A stretch of 64,000 nucleotides of DNA from Oceanisphaera pacifica (GCF_017498065.1 NZ_JAGDFX010000017.1:1-64000); one strand, 5' to 3'. Positions 18,742 to 29,889 are shown, counted from the stretch's first letter. Notes: generated from the letters alone by a model not told the origin. A program made the numbers and translations.

Positions 18742-20532
18742 TTAAACGTCTGATTGCCCCTCACTTTTACGGGTATGATCAAGGCGTAAAGGGAGCTCTA
18801 CCCAAAGGTGAGCTCCCTTATCATTATAAAAGCCAATTTGCCCACCCATTAAGGTTATTAACTCTTTACTAATGGTTAACCCAAGGCCGGTTCCTTTATT
18901 AGCACGCATAGTGCCGCACTCTGCTTGAGCAAAACGTTCAAATAATGAATCGCGAAAGGCGGCAGGGATGCCACTCCCTTGATCACTCACCCGCAACCGA
19001 CCGCAAGGCGTAAGCTCAGTGGTTGCCGTAACAACCGCCTGCTTAGGTGAAAACTTAATCGCATTACTGAGCAAGTTATCTAATACTTGCCTAAACCTAA
19101 ATAGGTCTGTCTCTGCATAGTAGGGTTGGTTAGCCTGCGCCCTCAGCTGAACCTGATATTCTTGCGCCATAGGCTGATTAGCCGCAATAGCCTCATCCAC
19201 CAGTTCAGTGATGCAACAAGGCTCTATAGCTAACTGCATTTTACCGGCACTTAATTTATTAATATCAAGCAGATCATTAATAATGTGTTGCAGTCGCTCA
19301 CCATTGCGCAGCGCCAATACGGTTAACTCATCGGCTTTTTCAGGTAATGGACCAGTGACCCCAGAGTGCATCAACTTAAGCGCCCCATTAATCGAGGTAA
19401 GCGGAGTGCGTAACTCATGACTGATCACCGCCACAAAATCATCTTTTACGGCACTTAATGCCTTTCGCTCAGCCACTAATTGATTAAAAGCTTGGGCGAG
19501 CTGTGCCACTTCGCGCACGCCTGTTTCTGGTAGTGGTGAATTATTAGTGCTTTGGCTGCTCATAGTACGAATTTGCTGTGTCATGGTGGCCAAGGGACGC
19601 ATAGCACTCCAAGCTAACCCAAACGCGGCCAGCGCCAATATTGCTCCCATTAAAATACTGATACTGGCAAAGTCTAATAATAATGCTTTGGCAGGCCCAA
19701 TGGCTTGTTCGTAAGGCACAGCACGTACAAACACCCAGCCCAGCTGATTTAAATGCGTATTAGCATAAACCCAACGTTGCTCACCTTTTTCTACCACTCC
19801 CACATTAAAGCCTGATAAAGCCGCATCCACTAAGGGGTTTGCTAAGGGCGGAGGCAGTGGCTGAATGCCTTTTTCTGGATGGGTACCGTTATAAATAAAG
19901 GTTAAGCTTTGTGCGTCAATAATTTTAAACTCTACGCCCCTTTGCTGCGCTGCAGCTAAACGCTGTTGAGGTAACAATGAGGCTTTAGAGAGATTAATAA
20001 CGCCAATAAGTATGCCCAGTAACTGGCCATCATCCCCCAAAATAGGATTGACAAACGAGATAAGCGGCATGCCTGTCTTACGCCCGATAACGGGGTGACT
20101 AATCACGGGCTTTCGCGTTTTAAGAGCTTGTTTTATATGAGGAACATCAGCATAGTTAGTACCTAGCCGATGAGGAACAAATAGGCTTTCGGCAATCGCC
20201 GTTCCTTGCTGATTAAGCACTAATAATCCGTCAGGGAAATACGACTGCAACAGGGCATGGCGTTGTATTTTTTCATTTATCTTGGCCACAGAGTTGAGCT
20301 GAGTGCCATTGGTCAGTTGAGAGCTCATGCCCATTAACGCGGCCAAACGCAGAGCAAGCTTGTGCTGCACTTGCTCTGCATCGCGATTCGTTTCTATCAT
20401 CTGTTGCTGGCGAATTTGCTGTTCTAGGTCATCTCCCAGAATCTGGTAGCTCATCACCAAGATCGCCAATACGGTAAGCAAAGCCGTGGCTAAAATAATC
20501 AGAGAAATACGCCCTTTAAGGGATAAGCCCAT
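18742..20532 (-). CDS. Membrane sensor histidine kinase (Cache-type sensor, HAMP, HisKA, HATPase)
   Basis: 596 residues. Membrane segments at about 9-30 and 286-309 enclose a periplasmic Cache-like sensor (YFPDGLLVLNQQG, PVIGRKTGMPLISFVNPI). A HAMP linker follows, then the H-box VISHELRTPLTS with His372, the N-box DNLLSNAIKF, DQGSGIP and GTGLGLTISKEL. It has no receiver or Hpt of its own. It is divergent from three response-regulator genes starting 182 bases away, the likely partners. The signal is unknown; Cache domains often sense small organic acids or amino acids. Confidence 0.93.
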   Translation of the reverse strand: MGLSLKGRISLIILATALLTVLAILVMSYQILGDDLEQQIRQQQMIETNRDAEQVQHKLALRLAALMGMSSQLTNGTQLNSVAKINEKIQRHALLQSYFPDGLLVLNQQGTAIAESLFVPHRLGTNYADVPHIKQALKTRKPVISHPVIGRKTGMPLISFVNPILGDDGQLLGILIGVINLSKASLLPQQRLAAAQQRGVEFKIIDAQSLTFIYNGTHPEKGIQPLPPPLANPLVDAALSGFNVGVVEKGEQRWVYANTHLNQLGWVFVRAVPYEQAIGPAKALLLDFASISILMGAILALAAFGLAWSAMRPLATMTQQIRTMSSQSTNNSPLPETGVREVAQLAQAFNQLVAERKALSAVKDDFVAVISHELRTPLTSINGALKLMHSGVTGPLPEKADELTVLALRNGERLQHIINDLLDINKLSAGKMQLAIEPCCITELVDEAIAANQPMAQEYQVQLRAQANQPYYAETDLFRFRQVLDNLLSNAIKFSPKQAVVTATTELTPCGRLRVSDQGSGIPAAFRDSLFERFAQAECGTMRANKGTGLGLTISKELITLMGGQIGFYNDKGAHLWVELPLRLDHTRKSEGQSDV

Positions 20533-20714
20533 TCTGTATCTTCCTTGTGATGGCTCTTAGCAGCAGATACGCTATCATGACCACAGAAAGTGGTACATTT
20601 TTCTTAATACAGATTGTTATAACGGCTTGGCTTAAGAGAGTCGCTCCCACTCGGGGGACGGGTTAAGGTCAAGTTCGAGTCTTGCACAACCATACATCTA
20701 CACTGGAGAGGGTA

Positions 20715-22355
20715 ATGGCACCGGAAACAACCGCAATAGAAAATCGGCTGCTCTTGCTGAAAATACGGTTTGCCGAAAAAACCACCACTCAGTTAACAGC
20801 ATTATTAGCAGCTCTTGCCAGCAAACAGGGAGCAAGAGTTACAGCAACAGAAGTTGAAGACTTATACCAATTACTGCACCGCTTAAGCGGCTCTGCGGGT
20901 ACGTTTGGCTATCATCAACTGGGCCAGCAGGCCATGTTGTTAGCAGACACCATTAAGCCCACCACTCACGCAACGACTCCAACGACGACGCCGATTGTTG
21001 ATGCCGATTTTCTCTATTCATTACAACAGTTACTTCTTCTCTTGCAGCAAAACGACACGCCTTCTGCCCCTGAGGTTACTCACCCCCAAGCTGCTATTAA
21101 AAATAAAACGCAAATCTTGATTATAGGCCAAGAGCTTAGTCAGTTAGTCACCGCTCTTACCCCCTATGGGTTTACTATCAATCATTGCGAGCAGCCCATT
21201 ACCAACTGTAACCAATGTTGGCATTACGCCGATATTATTATTGCGCCTGCTCATCAACTCACAACAACGGTCGCTTGGAATAACACCCAAGCGCAACAAC
21301 ATCAGCAACAAGCAGCTGATATTTTGTGTATTGGCACACAAGATACCTTTTCGGCACGTTATGCCCTAGCCTCTAAGGGTGCCAAAGGCTTATTTACCTT
21401 GCCTGTAGATATTGCCAAACTGGCTGAAAGAATTGAGCAAATAGGTCAAGAGCGCCGTACTGCTTATACCAGCAAAATACTATTGTTAGATGATGACCAA
21501 GAGCTGGCAGAGCATTATCGCTTAGTGCTAACTGCCGCAGGTAAAGACGTAAAAGTCATGCACAGTCCTGAGCATTTATTAACCGTACTCAGTGAATTTA
21601 GCCCAGATATTGTGCTGCTTGATGTGCATATACCACCTTATTCTGGGATCACTTTAGCCCGCATGATCCGCTTTGAACCCAAATGGCTGAGTTTACCCAT
21701 TGTGTATTTATCATCTGAGCAAGACCGTGATCAGCAAATTATGGCCTTGGCACAAGGGGCTGACGACTTTATTACTAAGCCTATTTCTGACCAACAATTA
21801 GTAAATAGTGTGCACGCTTTGTGCTATCGCGCTCGCACTTTAGCTAAACTATTATCGTGTGACAGTTTAACCGGCTTGCTTAATCACTCTCATATTAAGC
21901 AAGCACTGGATCATGAATATGCTCGCATACAACGCTATGGCCACAGCACCACCATTGCCATACTGGATTTAGACCATTTTAAACAAGTGAATGACCAGCA
22001 TGGTCATGCCGCAGGCGATCTGGTCATTAAAGCCTTCGCTCACCTTTTAAAGCAGCGGCTGCGCTATACAGATCATATAGGTCGCTATGGCGGAGAAGAG
22101 TTTGTCGCTGTGCTGCCAAACTGTGACCTAACACAAGCACAACCCATGTTTAACGCTGTATGTCGCCACTTCTCGCGCTTAAGTTTTCATGGCCGCAAGG
22201 GTGAGTTTAATGTCACTGTGAGTATTGGCCTTGCACAGCTTAATCACTTTCCCTTGGCTGAGCATGCGCTTAAAGCCGCCGATCAGGCTCTTTATCAGCG
22301 TAAACATCAGGGCCGTAATGGTGTAACTTGCTTTACGCCTAAGGATGCCAACTAA
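20715..22355 (+). CDS. Hpt - pseudo-receiver - receiver - GGDEF response regulator (diguanylate cyclase)
   Basis: 546 residues from the ATG at 20715, which has GGAGAGGG five bases upstream; an in-frame TTG at 20682 is less likely. Order: Hpt domain (HRLSGSAGTFG, His55), a degenerate receiver-like block (about 132-235, lacking the phosphorylation Asp), a full receiver (LLLDDD and Asp303 in LLDVHIPP, about 254-375), and GGDEF. The active site is GGEEF (459-463), preceded five residues earlier by an RYTD inhibition site. It should make cyclic di-GMP, with phosphorylation control and product feedback. Confidence 0.93.
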   Translation: MAPETTAIENRLLLLKIRFAEKTTTQLTALLAALASKQGARVTATEVEDLYQLLHRLSGSAGTFGYHQLGQQAMLLADTIKPTTHATTPTTTPIVDADFLYSLQQLLLLLQQNDTPSAPEVTHPQAAIKNKTQILIIGQELSQLVTALTPYGFTINHCEQPITNCNQCWHYADIIIAPAHQLTTTVAWNNTQAQQHQQQAADILCIGTQDTFSARYALASKGAKGLFTLPVDIAKLAERIEQIGQERRTAYTSKILLLDDDQELAEHYRLVLTAAGKDVKVMHSPEHLLTVLSEFSPDIVLLDVHIPPYSGITLARMIRFEPKWLSLPIVYLSSEQDRDQQIMALAQGADDFITKPISDQQLVNSVHALCYRARTLAKLLSCDSLTGLLNHSHIKQALDHEYARIQRYGHSTTIAILDLDHFKQVNDQHGHAAGDLVIKAFAHLLKQRLRYTDHIGRYGGEEFVAVLPNCDLTQAQPMFNAVCRHFSRLSFHGRKGEFNVTVSIGLAQLNHFPLAEHALKAADQALYQRKHQGRNGVTCFTPKDAN

Positions 22356-23600
22356 GTGGATATTTTGCTGTTAGAGGATGATCCCTTCATTGCTGAATTG
22401 GTCGAGCTAGTATTAAGCGGCACCATAGCGCAAGCAAAAGTGCGCCATGCCACTGGCGTGGCACAAGCCATTAGCGCTTGGCATCAACAGCCGGCACAAC
22501 TTGTTATTTGCGATCAACATCTGCCCGATGGTTCAGGGTTGGAGTTGGTTAAGCTAATACGCAACCACAATAAAAGCGTGCCCATAGTGATGATTAGCGC
22601 CCACTCAGATAGACGTTCAGTGATCAGTGCCGCCCAACAGGGCATTAGTGAATTTATTGCTAAGCCATTTGACGTCAATATGTTACAGCAGCGTTTATTG
22701 CCCATTTTACAGACCGTCACTACCGTTAACTGCGATAAAGCCTTAGTGTCCAGCCTAGATACTTGGTTAAAAACCGCCTTTGCCGATCAAATACGTCTAC
22801 CCGCTGAGCTGGCTCCAGATGCGGTATTACCGCTACTGGCAAAAAGTGAGCAGCTATCCCCTCAGGCGCTTACTCAGCAATGGCAAACAGAGCCGTTATT
22901 GTCTGCCCGTCTACTTAAACTGGCGAACAGTGCGTCGTTAAAACGCAGCGGCAAACCCGTAAACCGATTAGATGAAGCGATTGCGATGCTAGGCGTCGAT
23001 ATGGCGTTGCGGGCCGCTATGGCGTTAGCGCTAGATATCACAGGCTCCTTGCATAATGAGTTATTAATAACACAAGCGAAGTATCACCAAGGTATCTCTG
23101 AACAAATAGCCAGCACAGCACGGGCAATGGCCACCAGCCTAGGTCTAGATGGGTTAAGCTGTTATACCGCTGGGCTATTGAGTCGGGCCGGTGAAATGGC
23201 GGTACTGCGCACCTTACAAGACTTTATTGCCTTAGGCGGCCAACTGAATGAGTCGCAGGTTAGCCTACAATTAGCGCAGTGGGCGCCACAGTATGGCAAT
23301 AAAATAAAGCAACAATGGGGGCTCCCTTTACCCATGCGTGAGCTTATTGGGGCTATTCATATGCCACCCACGCATATTACCCAGCGTATTTTACTGGTGA
23401 TGCATTTGGCCGCCTTAAAAGTGGCCTCACAGCTAGATACTCCAAAGGCATTACGCATGTTACGCCAGTCTGGATTAGATCAAGAAAAATGGCTCACGAG
23501 TGAGCCAGATGCAACAGAAGTTAGCGTATATACATTAACCGACACCCCGGCTTCATCATCCCATACCTCAGGAACAAACAGTGTCACACAAAAACCTTAA
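22356..23600 (+). CDS. Response regulator with HDOD output domain
   Basis: 414 residues. The receiver is at about 1-120 with Asp53 in ICDQHLPDGSG, followed by an HDOD domain (about 140-340: LPLLAKSEQLSPQALTQ, ARLLKLANSA, LDEAIAMLGVD). HDOD proteins regulate signalling and motility without known catalysis. The GTG start directly follows the stop of the GGDEF gene, with AAGGA upstream. The C-terminal 30 residues are Ser/Thr-rich and not conserved-looking. Confidence 0.9.
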   Translation: MDILLLEDDPFIAELVELVLSGTIAQAKVRHATGVAQAISAWHQQPAQLVICDQHLPDGSGLELVKLIRNHNKSVPIVMISAHSDRRSVISAAQQGISEFIAKPFDVNMLQQRLLPILQTVTTVNCDKALVSSLDTWLKTAFADQIRLPAELAPDAVLPLLAKSEQLSPQALTQQWQTEPLLSARLLKLANSASLKRSGKPVNRLDEAIAMLGVDMALRAAMALALDITGSLHNELLITQAKYHQGISEQIASTARAMATSLGLDGLSCYTAGLLSRAGEMAVLRTLQDFIALGGQLNESQVSLQLAQWAPQYGNKIKQQWGLPLPMRELIGAIHMPPTHITQRILLVMHLAALKVASQLDTPKALRMLRQSGLDQEKWLTSEPDATEVSVYTLTDTPASSSHTSGTNSVTQKP

Positions 23601-23970
23601 TCGCATATTATATGTAGAAGATGACGCAGATATTCGCGAAATTGCTCAACTGGCATTAGAAGTAGTGGGTGGCTTTAACGTATTACTGTGTGCCTCGGGT
23701 CAGCAAGCGCTAGAGCAGGCTGGCGACTTTGCACCGGATCTTATTTTGCTAGATGTCATGATGCCCGATATGGACGGCCCCACCACGCTCAAGGCAATGC
23801 AGCAGCAAGCAGAGCTTGCTCATATTCCCATTGCATTTATGACCGCTAAAACTCAACCCCAAGCGGTAGCCGCCTATAAAGCCTTGGGCGCTGTCGATGT
23901 AATAGCTAAACCTTTCGATCCCATGCGCTTACCACAGCAAGTTACCGATATTTGGCAAAGCTGTCAGTGA
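23581..23970 (+). CDS. Single-domain CheY-like response regulator
   Basis: 129 residues containing only a receiver: acidic pair EDD at 13-15, phospho-acceptor Asp58 in LLDVMMPDMDG, T in FMTAK and K in IAKPFDP. It starts with GTG at 23581, overlapping the HDOD gene by 20 bases in another frame, so it is co-translated. With no output domain it probably relays phosphate or acts by protein contact, for instance with the Hpt domain encoded two genes upstream. Confidence 0.92.
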   Translation: MSHKNLNRILYVEDDADIREIAQLALEVVGGFNVLLCASGQQALEQAGDFAPDLILLDVMMPDMDGPTTLKAMQQQAELAHIPIAFMTAKTQPQAVAAYKALGAVDVIAKPFDPMRLPQQVTDIWQSCQ

Positions 23971-24000
23971 TAAGAGAACTGGGGACTGGCTTGATTAAAG

Positions 24001-24029
24001 AAAAAGCCGAACTTAAAGTTCGGCTTTAA
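24001..24029. terminator. Bidirectional terminator between response regulator and mnhG
   Basis: AAAGCCGAACT and AGTTCGGCTTT pair over TAA, with A and T tracts on both sides. Confidence 0.92.
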
Positions 24030-24054
24030 TATTGGGGCACTATTTTTAGTAAGT

Positions 24055-24432
24055 CTAATCTTCATCCCGTGGTTTAGGGGCACTGCGTAGTCGATGAGTT
24101 TTAAGATCGTAACGTTCTTTAATCACGTCTTTTACCGTTCCTTCCCATAGCTTAATACCCACAAAGTAACCCGCCCTCGCCAACACATGCGCCGCCACTG
24201 GCGCAGTTACAATCACAAACATAATCATGGCGAGCGCACGAACTATCAAACTAAAGTCATCATGGTAAAACACTACAAAACCACAGGTCATTAACCCTAT
24301 ACCTAATGCCCCTGCTTTACTGGTTGCGTGCATACGCGTTAGCAAGTCGGGCATACGAATAATACCCACCCCAGACAACAGCATTAAAAACGCCCCCAGT
24401 AATAAAAATATACTAGTAAAGATCTCAGTCAT
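24055..24432 (-). CDS. mnhG: Mrp Na+/H+ antiporter subunit G
   Basis: About 125 residues from the ATG at 24432, which overlaps the mnhF stop by eight bases. Three hydrophobic segments and the family sequence GVIRMPD-like (GVGIIRMPDLLTRMHATSKAGALG) identify MnhG/MrpG. It is the last gene of the mnhABCDEFG operon. The small subunits E, F and G form the membrane module needed for complex stability. Confidence 0.95.
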   Translation of the reverse strand: MTEIFTSIFLLLGAFLMLLSGVGIIRMPDLLTRMHATSKAGALGIGLMTCGFVVFYHDDFSLIVRALAMIMFVIVTAPVAAHVLARAGYFVGIKLWEGTVKDVIKERYDLKTHRLRSAPKPRDED

Positions 24433-24700
24433 TATCGCGCTGCCCCCCTCGCTCAAGATATCGAGCAAAGCCGACCGCCGCCATAAAGGAAGTTAACGCC
24501 AGTACTAAGGCAACATCAATTAACTGTGGTACCTCATAACTAATGCTATAAAGCACAATAAAGCCCACCGTCATAGAGGCAATCACCTCTAACGCCACTA
24601 CCCGATCGGGTAAGGTAGGCCCACGCAACAGGCGAATAGTGGCCAGCACTAGCCCGAAACTTAAAAAAATAAACGATAATTTAATGGTAATTTCCAGCAT
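24425..24700 (-). CDS. mnhF: Mrp Na+/H+ antiporter subunit F
   Basis: 91 residues with three membrane segments and the conserved RLLRGPTLPDRVVALE stretch of MnhF/MrpF. The Asp in PDRVVALE is conserved and thought to be important for ion passage. Three bases separate it from mnhE and it overlaps mnhG. Confidence 0.95.
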   Translation of the reverse strand: MLEITIKLSFIFLSFGLVLATIRLLRGPTLPDRVVALEVIASMTVGFIVLYSISYEVPQLIDVALVLALTSFMAAVGFARYLERGGQRDND

Positions 24701-24703
24701 AGC

Positions 24704-25177
24704 TTACCTCAACAAATTCAATACTCGGGCTTCTAATGCCTTGAGCTCAGCTAATTGGCTTGCTTCATCATCTAAATACATCAAATGCACATAAAGCACC
24801 TTACGATCACTGGACACGTCCAGCGATAACGACCCAGGCGTAACCGTAATCAGGTTGGCAAACACACTAATCCCCGCCTCATCTTTAAGATCTAACGGAA
24901 TCGCAATCACCCCTGGGCGCATTAAATGCCTTGGGGTTAATACATCATACGCAACCCGCGCGTTCGCCTTGGTTAAGTCCCAGATAAAAAACAAAATAAA
25001 GCTGATAATTTTAGGCAGTTTGCCAAAGTAATTAGCAAACATGGGCTTATCACGCGCCACATAAGCTAATATCAAATAGCTGAGTAGCATGCCAACAAAG
25101 AGGTTACCAATGCTGTAATTACCCGATAAAATGACCCAAAACAGGGCCAATAACATATTCCAGCCAAACGCCTTCAT
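24704..25177 (-). CDS. mnhE: Mrp Na+/H+ antiporter subunit E
   Basis: 157 residues with two to three N-terminal membrane segments and a soluble C-terminal tail. The family block [29 protein letters not shown] is intact. It overlaps the end of mnhD by four bases. Confidence 0.95.
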   Translation of the reverse strand: MKAFGWNMLLALFWVILSGNYSIGNLFVGMLLSYLILAYVARDKPMFANYFGKLPKIISFILFFIWDLTKANARVAYDVLTPRHLMRPGVIAIPLDLKDEAGISVFANLITVTPGSLSLDVSSDRKVLYVHLMYLDDEASQLAELKALEARVLNLLR

Positions 25178-26706
25178 GAGGAACCCCCTGTTGCAATAGG
25201 TGCTAGGTCTGTCGACCCTAATACCGCCTCAATATAACGGCTAGGCGTTAATAACTGCTCGGCCGTATCAATAGATAGCTGCACAAACCACTCAGCCCCT
25301 AAGCCTATGGTTAGCGTCATAACGGCTAATACAATCACAGGGGCATACAATACATAACGACTAGGATCTGTCTCGCCTCGCATGGGTTTCGCATCTTCGG
25401 GCAGGGGCTTCCAAAACGCTTCGGCCCAAATTTTTACCATCGAATAGAGGGTTAACAAGCCCACCAACAAGGCGATGCCTACCATCCACCAAGCACCTTC
25501 TAATACGCCGGCTTTAATCACAGTATATTTCGCGAAAAAGCCCGACAAGGGTGGGATCCCTGCCAGAGACATAGCGGGGATAAGAAACAAAAATGCCAGC
25601 CAAGGTGCCGAGCGATACAGGCCCCCAAGCTTTGCCAAGTCGTAACTGCCGTGATAGCGATACATAATACCGCTAATCAAAAATAGGTTTGTTTTTACTA
25701 TAATATGGTGAAAGATATAGAAAACACCGCCGGCAATGGCAAGTGGAGTAAAGAGCGCCAGCCCCACCAGCATATAGCCAATTTGGCTCACAATATGAAA
25801 CGATAAAATACGGCGCACTTCAAACTGCGCGGCCGCCCCCAATACCCCTGTAAGCATAGTAAAAATACCCATGCCCATTAAGATGTTATGGTGCGTTAAG
25901 CTGATATCTTGCACAAAAATCAGACTAAATACGCGATAAAGAGCATAAACCCCCACCTTAGTTAACAAACCCGCAAATACTGCAGAGATTGCCACCGGCG
26001 GCGTGTGATAAGACGCAGGCAACCAGAAAAACAGCGGAAATGCCGCCGCTTTAATACCAAATGCCACCAAAAACAACATGGCAATCACACTCACCAAGCC
26101 TGGTTGCTCATCGCCCCCCAGCTTAAGCGCTAAGTCTGCCATATTAAGGGTGCCCGCATAGCCATATAACAAGCCCACTGCGGTTAGGAATAATGCCGAC
26201 GATAATAGGTTTAGCGTGACATATTTAAGCGCCCCTTCCATTTGCGCTCGCTCGCCGCCCAAAATCATCAAGCCAAAGGAGGCAATCAGCATTATTTCAA
26301 ACCACACATAGAGGTTAAAAATATCGCCGGTTAAAAATGCCCCCACTACACCTGCAAGCATCAAATGTAATAACGGGTAATAGCCAAAAGCTTCGTGGCT
26401 GCGGCTCATGGTAGCCAGTGAATAAATGGCCACACTTAAGCCAATAATTCCGGTAACAACCACCATAATGGCACTGAGTAGATCGGCAACCAAGGTAATG
26501 CCAAACGGCGCCTGCCAGTTACCCATATAGGCCACCACCAGGCCTTGTTGGCGAACTTGCATAAACAGGTAAATACCGGCCAACAGTAAGCCTGCACCTG
26601 AAATTACAGACAACCAACGCTGCGCTTGGCGCGAACGCCAGCAGGCTAAGGTAAGCGCACCGGCCAACATGGGTATAAAAATAGGTAATACAACGGCTAT
26701 ATTCAC
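25174..26706 (-). CDS. mnhD: Mrp Na+/H+ antiporter subunit D
   Basis: 510 residues, a NuoN/NuoM-like channel subunit with about 14 membrane segments. Proton-channel signatures include [34 protein letters not shown] with its Lys, and [14 protein letters not shown]. With MnhA it forms the proton/cation translocation path. Translationally coupled at both ends (overlaps mnhC and mnhE by four bases). Confidence 0.96.
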   Translation of the reverse strand: MNIAVVLPIFIPMLAGALTLACWRSRQAQRWLSVISGAGLLLAGIYLFMQVRQQGLVVAYMGNWQAPFGITLVADLLSAIMVVVTGIIGLSVAIYSLATMSRSHEAFGYYPLLHLMLAGVVGAFLTGDIFNLYVWFEIMLIASFGLMILGGERAQMEGALKYVTLNLLSSALFLTAVGLLYGYAGTLNMADLALKLGGDEQPGLVSVIAMLFLVAFGIKAAAFPLFFWLPASYHTPPVAISAVFAGLLTKVGVYALYRVFSLIFVQDISLTHHNILMGMGIFTMLTGVLGAAAQFEVRRILSFHIVSQIGYMLVGLALFTPLAIAGGVFYIFHHIIVKTNLFLISGIMYRYHGSYDLAKLGGLYRSAPWLAFLFLIPAMSLAGIPPLSGFFAKYTVIKAGVLEGAWWMVGIALLVGLLTLYSMVKIWAEAFWKPLPEDAKPMRGETDPSRYVLYAPVIVLAVMTLTIGLGAEWFVQLSIDTAEQLLTPSRYIEAVLGSTDLAPIATGGSS

Positions 26707-27050
26707 AGGTCGGTACTCTTTATTTCGTTCATATCATCGGCGCCTATCACGGCATAGGCACGGTGAATTAACACCACAGCAAAAGCCAGCACCCCAAAGC
26801 TAATCACAATGGCCGTTAAAATTAATGCTTGTGGTAAGGGATCGGCAATAGGCATGACGGCTTGCTCTAATCCATCAGGGATCAGCGGCGGTGCTCCCCG
26901 CACCAAGCCGCCACCGGTTAGGATTAATAAATTGGCCGCGTTAGATAAAATCATTAGCCCGATCACCAATTTAGCGATGCTTCGCCGCAACATCATAAAT
27001 AAGGCGGTGGCGTATAAACCGCCAATCACGAAAGCAAAAAGATCTTCCAT
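26703..27050 (-). CDS. mnhC: Mrp Na+/H+ antiporter subunit C
   Basis: 115 residues, a NuoK-like subunit with three membrane segments: [33 protein letters not shown] and [20 protein letters not shown]. The [14 protein letters not shown] block is diagnostic. One base overlaps the mnhB stop, four overlap mnhD. Confidence 0.95.
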   Translation of the reverse strand: MEDLFAFVIGGLYATALFMMLRRSIAKLVIGLMILSNAANLLILTGGGLVRGAPPLIPDGLEQAVMPIADPLPQALILTAIVISFGVLAFAVVLIHRAYAVIGADDMNEIKSTDL

Positions 27051-27481
27051 TATTCACCTACCTTATCGAGTGACAGTAATATGGTGGACACCACGCCAAT
27101 CACCACCAGATACACACCAATATCAAATACCAAGGGCGTGCTTAACGCTAAATCACCAATACCGGGCACATAAATATTCAACCACTGACTGGTTAAAAAA
27201 GACTGCCCCCGAAATATTACCCCCACCATACCACTCAGCAGTGCCAATATTAGCCCTACACTCATCAGTAATTGCGTTTCTACTTTTAATAGCTTTTTAG
27301 TGCTGCTGGCATCAAAAGCAAATAAATGCAGCGCAAAGGCACTCGAGGCTACTAGGCCGGCAATAAAACCGCCCCCTGGCTCGTTATGGCCACGCAACAA
27401 TAAGAAAATAGAAAACAGCAATAGCAAGGGCACCAACATGCGCGTGGAAGTTTGTAAAATTATCGAGCTATCTGATCTCAT
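27050..27481 (-). CDS. mnhB: Mrp Na+/H+ antiporter subunit B
   Basis: About 143 residues from the ATG at 27481, which overlaps the mnhA stop in an ATGA. It has four membrane segments and the MnhB motif [15 protein letters not shown]. Separate A and B genes make this a group-1 (seven-gene) Mrp operon. Confidence 0.95.
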   Translation of the reverse strand: MRSDSSIILQTSTRMLVPLLLLFSIFLLLRGHNEPGGGFIAGLVASSAFALHLFAFDASSTKKLLKVETQLLMSVGLILALLSGMVGVIFRGQSFLTSQWLNIYVPGIGDLALSTPLVFDIGVYLVVIGVVSTILLSLDKVGE

Positions 27482-29817
27482 TTTTGTGACTCCCAACGAA
27501 AACGGATCATGGCGTTAACGCCAATCGCGGCCAGCGCCAACACAAAGATTTCCCCTAAGGTATCGAGGGCACGAAAGTCCACCAAAATCACGTTTACAAT
27601 ATTGCGCCCATGAGCCATTACATAACTGTTTTCCACCAAGTATTCACTAATGCCCATGCTGGGTAGCGACGACTCATTTACCGTGAGCAGCATCATGGTC
27701 ACTAGCACACCAAAGGCTCCCGCAACAGCCGCATCTCGCCAACGCACTAATGGGCTCGACAAATCATGGAAGCCCGGCAAGCGGAACAACACTAAAACCA
27801 GCATAATGACTGTTAGGGTTTCCACTAGCACTTGAGTAATGGCCAAATCGGGTGCACTAAAGAACACATATACCATTGTCATGGCAAAACCTAACACCCC
27901 TAACGCGGCCACCGAACCTAAACGCAGCGGCGTTACACAGGCGTACAGCACAGCCACTAACATCAGTAGCGCAATAACCACCTCATAAAAACGCACATCG
28001 GTGAAGGAAATGACGTAGATAAAGGCGTCTTCAAACCAAAAGACATAGGTTAATAAGGCGATAGTACTGATCAGTATGGTGAGAATATAATTCGCCATAT
28101 AGCCATTTTGCAGGATGCGAGTTTGCGTTCTGGCCAACCACACCAAACCATTCATCATATGCTCGTAGCCACGCTCAGGCCCATAAGCTAAGGGGTAGAC
28201 CGCTTTGGCTAAGGGTTGATAGATTAACTGCCAATAACGATAGACAAAGGCACCACACACTAAGGCTAAGCCACTCAACATTAGCGGTACATTAATGCCA
28301 TGCCATAAGGCGAGATCTAGCTCAACATCCGCCTCTGCACCACTAATAGCGGCTATTGCCACTTGTAATAAAGGCGAAATAAGACCGGGAATTAGGCCGA
28401 GCAATAAGCTCACCACAGCCAATACCGAAAAACCTAATCGCATTGCCCAAGGGGCTTCGTGAGGTGTTTGCGGCGTGGTTTTATAGGCACCATAAAACGG
28501 CTTAATGGCCACCAAGGCACTGGCAGCCACTATACAAATAGCGGTAATCACCGACAACACAATAAGAAAGCCCGATAGATTAGCGCTGGTTAAGGCTGCG
28601 CTAAACATCAGCTCTTTGGCAATAAAGCCAAATAAGGGAGGAATGCCCGCTAATGACAAGGCCGCTATGGTAACAAACACGGTAGTGTGAGGCATATATT
28701 GGCGCAAGCCACCCAGCTCTCGCACATCTTTAGTGCCCGTTACATGGTCTAAAGTACCTGCCGCCATAAACAGCGCGCCTTTATATAAAGCGTGCGCCAG
28801 CAAAAAGACCATGGCCGCTTCTAGTGCATGCGGGGTACCAATGCCAATTAACATGGTGAGCGTGCCTAAGGCCATGACGGTAGAAAACGCCAAAATACGT
28901 TTTAAGTCCGTGCTGCACACCGCCATAATCGCGCCCAGCGTCATGGTGACACCACCAAACACCGACAGCGTGACCGCCCAAGGTTCGTAACCCGCCATCA
29001 TGGGTTGTAAGCGCGCCATTAAATATACGCCCGCTTTTACCATAGTCGCCGAGTGTAAGTAGGCACTTACTGGTGTAGGAGCGGCCATGGCGTTCGGTAG
29101 CCAAAAATGAAACGGCGTTTGCGCAGACTTGGTAAAGGTGCCTAATAAAATTAAGCCCATCATTGCCAAAAACAGTGGATTATCTTGTAAAGAGGTGCCC
29201 TGAGCCAACAGCTCTGTTATTTCAAAACTGCCGCCAATATAGCCCAGCAAAATCAGGCCCGTCATTAACGCTAAACCACCGCCAACGGTAATAAAGAAGC
29301 CTTGCAAAGCCGCCTTACGGGCTTTTTCTTGTTCGTGATTAAAGCCAATCAGTAGATAAGAGGTAAAACTGGTGAGCTCCCAAAACACAAACATCGCAAT
29401 CAGGTTACTGGATAGCACCAGCCCCAACATGGCCGCCATAAAGGCCTGCAAGTACATAAGTAGCTTGTGAATATCTTTATGACCATGCAGATAACAGCCT
29501 GCATAAATAAAAATAAAGGTACCAATGCCGGTGATCAATAAGGCAAACATTAAGCTAAGGCCATCGACCATAAAGCTTAAGTTGATGTCTAGACTGGGTA
29601 TCCATGTATAACTGTAATGAAGGGTCTCACCCGCCGTTACTTCAGGCCAAAAGCCTAAGAAATACACAAACAAGAGTGCAGGCAGCACAGACAGGTACCA
29701 ACCAATTTTATCTCCCACCAAAGGAGCTAATCGGGGCACCAGTAAGGCTAAAATAAAACCCGCTAAAATGGCAACAAGCATAGGAAATACGCCTCCTTTC
29801 CTTGCCTGTTCAGGCAA
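27478..29817 (-). CDS. mnhA: Mrp Na+/H+ antiporter subunit A
   Basis: 779 residues, close to the 800 of Bacillus MrpA. The N-terminal two-thirds is NuoL-like ([71 protein letters not shown]). The C-terminal part carries the MrpA-specific helices and [20 protein letters not shown]. Mrp complexes exchange cytoplasmic Na+ (or K+, Li+) for outside protons and give salt and alkali tolerance, which fits a marine bacterium. It is the first gene of the operon. Confidence 0.96.
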   Translation of the reverse strand: MPEQARKGGVFPMLVAILAGFILALLVPRLAPLVGDKIGWYLSVLPALLFVYFLGFWPEVTAGETLHYSYTWIPSLDINLSFMVDGLSLMFALLITGIGTFIFIYAGCYLHGHKDIHKLLMYLQAFMAAMLGLVLSSNLIAMFVFWELTSFTSYLLIGFNHEQEKARKAALQGFFITVGGGLALMTGLILLGYIGGSFEITELLAQGTSLQDNPLFLAMMGLILLGTFTKSAQTPFHFWLPNAMAAPTPVSAYLHSATMVKAGVYLMARLQPMMAGYEPWAVTLSVFGGVTMTLGAIMAVCSTDLKRILAFSTVMALGTLTMLIGIGTPHALEAAMVFLLAHALYKGALFMAAGTLDHVTGTKDVRELGGLRQYMPHTTVFVTIAALSLAGIPPLFGFIAKELMFSAALTSANLSGFLIVLSVITAICIVAASALVAIKPFYGAYKTTPQTPHEAPWAMRLGFSVLAVVSLLLGLIPGLISPLLQVAIAAISGAEADVELDLALWHGINVPLMLSGLALVCGAFVYRYWQLIYQPLAKAVYPLAYGPERGYEHMMNGLVWLARTQTRILQNGYMANYILTILISTIALLTYVFWFEDAFIYVISFTDVRFYEVVIALLMLVAVLYACVTPLRLGSVAALGVLGFAMTMVYVFFSAPDLAITQVLVETLTVIMLVLVLFRLPGFHDLSSPLVRWRDAAVAGAFGVLVTMMLLTVNESSLPSMGISEYLVENSYVMAHGRNIVNVILVDFRALDTLGEIFVLALAAIGVNAMIRFRWESQK

Positions 29818-29889
29818 TAGAATAAGCTAAAAATAAGGGGGAGATGGCACAGTGCAGAGGCTATAGTAAGGAATTTTTTTGATTTTATT

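Noticed and set aside
20640-20695. tRNA-like 3' end (GTTCGAGTC ... CAACCA)
   Set aside because: The T-loop looks right, but the T-stem has only four pairs and no matching 5' acceptor strand or anticodon arm is present upstream.
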